Source of the DNA: Rubrobacter sp.
Lineage (GTDB): Bacteria; Actinomycetota; Rubrobacteria; Rubrobacterales; Rubrobacteraceae
Direction: 5' to 3'
DNA: 8,357 bases
Assembly (NCBI GenBank): GCA_016781775.1
Contig: JADDPR010000325.1
Span: 1 to 8,357 of the forward strand
The notes beneath the pieces are model-generated. The model was not told the DNA's origin. It searched no databases and was given only the letters and a program-made list of their open reading frames with translations. A program made the translations under genes and the position numbers. Numbering within the stretch: the stretch's first letter is position 1; each line of letters starts with the position of its first letter. Below are positions 5,706 to 8,357 of this stretch, piece after piece.

Positions 5706-6968
5706 GTGGGCTACGGTTGCTTCGTCGTGCTCGCCGTGTACCATCTCCTAAAGCCTAAGTTCCGGCCCCTAGCCGTACGCGGCGCCGCCGCGGCGTTACT
5801 CTTTGGGGCCTTGTTCTTCACCTCGCAAATCTTCTTTCGCACTGACTCCTGGCGCGACCAGACCCTGGTTTTTACTATTACGGGCCTGATCAACGACGCT
5901 ACGTTCGTCTTCATATGTTTCCTGCTCGCCCGGAGCATAGCGAGCAAGAATAGGGTGCTGAGATCCCTCTTGCTTTCTTCGGCGATCGTGCTGCCCCTCT
6001 TTTGGGCGTTTACCTTCTGGGTTGGTCTATTGTGGCCCGTGCCGGCGGTCGAGCGGATGGCCTCCTCGCCCCCGCAGTTCCTCCTGATTAAGCTGCGCAA
6101 CATCCCCGAAGCCCTCTACATGACCCTGGCGGCCGGCGTCTTCTTGAAGGAGGCCGCAAAAAATTCCCCGGACCTTGGGAGACGGCGCCTCCAGAACCTG
6201 TGCTTCTTCTTGGGCTCGCTCGGTTTCGTCGTAATCACGACCAACGCCTATCTGACCGCCGCGTTCAGGGTCATCGGCGGCGTTCGAAAGGAAACTGTGG
6301 TCCCGGTCCTACTGCGGGCAGAGAGCGTTGCTTCCGCAGTCACCGGCTTATCCTTCCTGCTGGGCATCGCCCTCTATTGCTCGAGAAGCCGCCGCGACCG
6401 CGCGCTGGATATGGTGGCAAAGTGGATCCGGTACAGGCAGCCGATAGAGGCCCACCTCTGGAAGTATTACCAGGACAACCTCGGCAGCAACTTCACGACC
6501 GTCTTCTTCGACCGGGCGGCACGTAACCTGGGCCTCTCGCCGAGAAGCAAGGCCCGCGCCGAGTACATGATAAAGCTGGTCTCGATGGCGAACCTCGACC
6601 CGGAGAGCCGCCGCCTGGTCTACCCATTGAGTCGCATACAGAAAGTTCTGCTCGAGGACCCGGAGATTTCTTCCCGGCTTTCGACTCCCTCCCACGACCG
6701 AACCCAAGGGGAGACGCGCGGCTACGAACTGCACGAGGATCTCCTCTACCAAGTTCTCCGTCCGGCCATCGACCTTTCCAGCCCCAACAGCAAACCCGAT
6801 TTCCTCAATTCCCCCGAATGCGTACAGTTGGCCGCCGTCGTAGCAGCGGACGCCGGGCGTCTGTCCTCTCCCATGCGCGAACACGTACTGAAAGGTTCGG
6901 CCGTGAGGGGACACGTCCTCTCAGCCTACTTTACGGCGAAGCACTCCGTCCTGTCGAACGAAGACTAG
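5706..6968 (+). CDS. Multi-pass membrane protein, MAB_1171c/DUF6545-like, putative sensor or transporter
   Basis: This is an integral membrane protein with a soluble C-terminal half. From GTG 5706, hydrophobic segments lie at about residues 3-15, 24-43, 54-78, 88-110, 134-150, 164-185 and 204-226, and a polar helical region of about 190 residues follows (AKWIRYRQPIEAHLWKYY onward). Seven N-terminal helices plus such a domain, directly after an XRE gene and an ImmA-like gene, match the actinobacterial MAB_1171c 'putative transporter' family; transport has not been shown to my knowledge. The start is uncertain. GTG 5706 lacks a ribosome site and truncates helix one. CTG 5679, with GAGGGGG at 5668-5674, would restore a full helix (HELQLALVGYGCFVVLAVYH). 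The frame is the same as the peptidase gene, separated only by TGA 5667-5669. The likely role is sensing or exporting a hydrophobic compound, perhaps linked to the P450. Confidence 0.75.
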   Translation: MGYGCFVVLAVYHLLKPKFRPLAVRGAAAALLFGALFFTSQIFFRTDSWRDQTLVFTITGLINDATFVFICFLLARSIASKNRVLRSLLLSSAIVLPLFWAFTFWVGLLWPVPAVERMASSPPQFLLIKLRNIPEALYMTLAAGVFLKEAAKNSPDLGRRRLQNLCFFLGSLGFVVITTNAYLTAAFRVIGGVRKETVVPVLLRAESVASAVTGLSFLLGIALYCSRSRRDRALDMVAKWIRYRQPIEAHLWKYYQDNLGSNFTTVFFDRAARNLGLSPRSKARAEYMIKLVSMANLDPESRRLVYPLSRIQKVLLEDPEISSRLSTPSHDRTQGETRGYELHEDLLYQVLRPAIDLSSPNSKPDFLNSPECVQLAAVVAADAGRLSSPMREHVLKGSAVRGHVLSAYFTAKHSVLSNED

Positions 6969-7021
6969 GGGCATCGCATTTACTGTCAAAAAAGTAGGCG
7001 CCGTATTCGATAGTAATATTG

Positions 7022-7034
7022 CGTAAATGTTACG
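7022..7034. promoter_or_regulatory. 13-bp palindrome in the AT-rich intergenic segment
   Basis: CGTAA and TTACG flank ATG. It lies 30 bp before the iteron-like site and upstream of the small HTH gene. It could be an operator for that gene or for a promoter in the AT-rich segment; function is unknown. Confidence 0.35.
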
Positions 7035-7052
7035 GGTTGGTTACCATAAGGT

Positions 7053-7071
7053 TGTCCCAGCGGGACGATAA
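7053..7071 (+). repeat. Isolated iteron-like copy among the cargo genes
   Basis: TGTCCCAGCGGGACGATAA shares its last twelve bases (GCGGGACGATAA) with the best origin iterons, and its left arm is changed so that GTCCC-AGC-GGGAC forms a palindrome. It lies about 4.7 kb from the origin and upstream of the small HTH gene. It could bind Rep, or a cargo regulator with similar preference, or be a relic of rearrangement. Confidence 0.65.
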
Positions 7072-7289
7072 GCAAGGGACGAGCGGCAATTGAAGGAGGG
7101 GGGCTTCGTGCTACCAGACGACTTTCGCCCGGAAGAATCGAAGCATCCAACGTGCTTGTCCGATTCGTGTCAACCACGTTCCCGTCCCTTCGGTGTGTCA
7201 CACGGTGCACAAGTGGACTGTCCGGCAATGCGTATGCCGTCACGCGCGGACCAAGATGCGAGGAGTAGGGTTAAATCGCCGCTGTGGAC

Positions 7290-7517
7290 ATGGGAGAGAA
7301 ATTCCGGCACTTTCTCAGGACCCGGCGGCGCCCGGACGGCTCGGCGCGGGCCAGGGCCGACATCGAGCGGGCGACGCGCGAGGAGCTCTCGCGTTTCTAC
7401 GTCAGCCGGCTGCGGCGCGGGAAGATCGACGACCCCGGGTTCAAGAAGATCGTCGCCATCAGCCGCGCCATGGACATACCGATCCAGGCGTGGCTCGAAG
7501 ACCAGCCCGACTCGTAG
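7290..7517 (+). CDS. Small single-domain HTH protein, paralogue of the large regulator's N-terminal domain
   Basis: The 75-residue product aligns without gaps to residues about 6-77 of the tandem-HTH regulator at 4384, with roughly 28 identities over 72 positions. Shared blocks include DGS, the DPGFKKIVAISRAM segment (PGFDKLRAISRAM in the large protein) and the W.E ending. It lacks the EspR-like second HTH and the helical tail, so it has no obvious dimerisation region. Codon third positions are strongly GC, supporting a real gene. The start is ATG 7290 or GTG 7284, two codons earlier; neither has a close ribosome site (GAGGAG at 7260-7265 is far). It probably binds the same DNA sequence as the first domain of the large regulator, or competes with it. 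Origin by partial duplication is likely. The function is inferred only from homology within the window. Confidence 0.75.
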   Translation: MGEKFRHFLRTRRRPDGSARARADIERATREELSRFYVSRLRRGKIDDPGFKKIVAISRAMDIPIQAWLEDQPDS

Positions 7518-7548
7518 CCCTTCTTCGCTCCGGGCGGGCGCCGTACCG

Positions 7549-7568
7549 TGGACCCTCTTGGTGGTCCA
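7549..7568. repeat. Inverted repeat after the small HTH gene
   Basis: TGGACC (7549-7554) and GGTCCA (7563-7568) form a 6-bp stem with an 8-nt loop, 31 nt after the stop codon. No T-run follows, so it is at most a weak or Rho-assisted terminator or an mRNA 3'-end structure. Confidence 0.3.
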
Positions 7569-7631
7569 TCCGAGTACCAATCAGCCGAACACTCCGACCA
7601 GGCAGAGAAGCCTCCGTTTGGTCACGTAGGC

Positions 7632-7679
7632 CGGGCCGGGCGGCCCGAGCTCTGGTGCTCGAACCAGAAGGACCGCCCG
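7632..7679 (+). promoter_or_regulatory. Structured leader upstream of the GAF gene
   Basis: Several pairings compete: CGGGCC/GGCCCG (7632-7637 with 7642-7647); CGGGCGG/CCGCCCG (7637-7643 with 7673-7679) enclosing TCTGGT/ACCAGA (7651-7656 with 7663-7668); and GAGC/GCTC (7647-7650 with 7657-7660). The block ends 13 nt before the ribosome site of the GAF gene. Mutually exclusive stems suggest an attenuation-like element, but a GC-rich sequence folds readily by chance. It matches no riboswitch class I can recognise. Confidence 0.35.
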
Positions 7680-7692
7680 ACGGAGACGCAAC

Positions 7693-7699
7693 AAGGAGG
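7693..7699 (+). promoter_or_regulatory. Shine-Dalgarno sequence that decides the GAF gene start
   Basis: AAGGAGG lies 6 nt before TTG 7706. No other plausible start codon with a ribosome site exists in this frame before the GAF domain, so it fixes a TTG start. Confidence 0.75.
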
Positions 7700-7705
7700 A
7701 GCCCC

Positions 7706-8357
7706 TTGCAGCATCAACCAGACCCTAACCGAATACACCGCATATCTCCAGATGATCGCCAGAGGTCTGGTCCCAACGCGATCACCAGCATAAGCCGCCG
7801 GCCCCAACTCTCTCCCGCTCTTTGCGATGCCATCGACAGCCTCGCAAGGTTCGTCGGGCCGCTGCCCGACTTCCTGAGGACCCTGGCGGCGCGCGCCGCC
7901 GAGGCGTTAGAGGTCCGCAGCGCCGAGGTTCTGGAGCTCGTTCCCGAGGGGTTCGTCTCGCGGGCCCGGCACGACTTCCCGCTCGCGTTCGACGAGGAGA
8001 GCCCATTGGGCCACGACACGCATGCCGGGTGGGCCGTGCGAACCGGCGAGACCCTGTCCACGAACTACGTCTTCGAGAACCGCTTCCCGAACGACTATCT
8101 GCGCGATCACGGCATCAAGAGCGGCATTACCACCGCCATCGGCGCGACCGACGGGGGCACCTCTTCCCCGTGGGGGGTACTGGCGGTGCATGACGCCAAG
8201 AGCCGCGATTACTCGGCCGACGAGATCCTGTTTATGGAGAAGGCCGCGGACCTCGCCGCGGCGTTCATCCGGCGCGACGCCCAGGAACAGGCGCGGCTGC
8301 GCGAAGAAAGGGACCGCGCCAAACACGAGACGCGCCGGAGGCGGACTGCGGAGTACC
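7706..8357 (+). CDS. GAF-domain sensory protein, 3' end outside the window
   Basis: At least 217 residues run to the window edge without a stop. After a polar, poorly ordered N-terminus (1-34), residues about 35-188 form a GAF domain. The diagnostic end is WGVLAVHDAKSRDYSADEI (156-174) followed by FMEKAADLAAAFI, the usual 'GvL.vh....r.fs..d..fL...a..la.ai' pattern. Residues 190-217 are charged and Ala-rich (QEQARLREERDRAKHETRR), typical of a linker coiled coil to a PAS, histidine kinase, GGDEF or other output module that lies beyond the window. The start is TTG 7706 behind a perfect AAGGAGG; no ATG in this frame precedes the domain. GAF domains bind small ligands, heme or chromophores; no conserved chromophore cysteine is evident. 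The output and pathway cannot be judged. A structured leader lies just upstream. Confidence 0.85.
   Translation, partial: MQHQPDPNRIHRISPDDRQRSGPNAITSISRRPQLSPALCDAIDSLARFVGPLPDFLRTLAARAAEALEVRSAEVLELVPEGFVSRARHDFPLAFDEESPLGHDTHAGWAVRTGETLSTNYVFENRFPNDYLRDHGIKSGITTAIGATDGGTSSPWGVLAVHDAKSRDYSADEILFMEKAADLAAAFIRRDAQEQARLREERDRAKHETRRRRTAEY

Larger units (their letters stand above)
6969..7283. other. Intergenic region with AT-rich segment, palindrome and stray iteron
   Basis: The first 80 bases are AT-rich and promoter-like. They contain CGTAA-ATG-TTACG (7022-7034), a perfect 5-bp inverted repeat, and are followed by the iteron-like copy at 7053-7071. A strong ribosome-site sequence, AAGGAGG (7093-7099), stands 8 nt before GTG 7108, but the frame it opens runs across the HTH gene in another frame and lacks coding character. 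No intrinsic terminator was seen after the membrane-protein gene. Confidence 0.5.

Noticed and set aside
4905..5744. Leftward open frame antisense to the peptidase
   Set aside because: The + strand has the HExxH motif, a coupled start and a ribosome site; the antisense frame has none of these.
7636..7690. tRNA-like piece (GGTGCTCGAACC) that could be an attachment site
   Set aside because: The loop and stem do not fit a T-arm (no TTCGA loop closed by a five-pair stem in register), and no cloverleaf can be drawn around it.
7907..8326. Leftward open frame antisense to the GAF domain
   Set aside because: The + strand frame gives a clear GAF domain and has a strong ribosome site.

Overview
The window looks like a backbone-plus-cargo segment of a plasmid (or an integrated plasmid) from a GC-rich actinobacterium. 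The gene style, the Rep type and the cargo would suit a Rubrobacter-like host, but the lineage is an inference and was not tested. The firmest evidence for a plasmid is a leftward replication initiator gene of the 'replication initiator protein A' type (297-1742), read away from an iteron-rich origin (about 1790-2366).

Layout. Positions 1-296, downstream of rep, hold no convincing gene. They carry a 7-bp-arm palindrome (22-36) and a strikingly T-depleted + strand, with no T at all from 163 to 284. After rep comes an AT-rich stretch (about 1790-1911), then seven 19-bp iterons at an exact 22-bp period (1912-2062), two more in the same period (2079-2119), two single direct copies (2184, 2236) and two inverted copies (2297, 2348). 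Positions 2367-2820 hold no gene that I can support.

The cargo is rightward: a cytochrome P450 (2949-4331); a tandem-HTH regulator whose second half resembles EspR (4384-5046); an ImmA/IrrE-like HExxH metallopeptidase that overlaps the regulator by ATGA (5043-5669); and a multi-pass membrane protein of the MAB_1171c/DUF6545 type (5706-6968, in the same reading frame as the peptidase). I read the last three as a membrane sensor / protease / regulator module coupled to an oxidative enzyme. An AAAAC-type palindrome sits just before the regulator (4354-4376).

After a gap holding an AT-rich segment, a palindrome and one stray iteron-like copy (7053-7071), there is a 75-residue protein (7290-7517) that is a gap-free homologue of only the first HTH domain of the large regulator. 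The window ends inside a GAF-domain protein (7706 onward) that starts at TTG behind a perfect Shine-Dalgarno sequence and a structured leader.

The most interesting points are the P450/regulator/protease/membrane-protein cassette with its free-standing N-domain paralogue, iteron-like half sites near cargo promoters, the T-free tract after rep, and the unusual start region of the membrane protein. All family calls were made by eye from motifs; no database search was possible.
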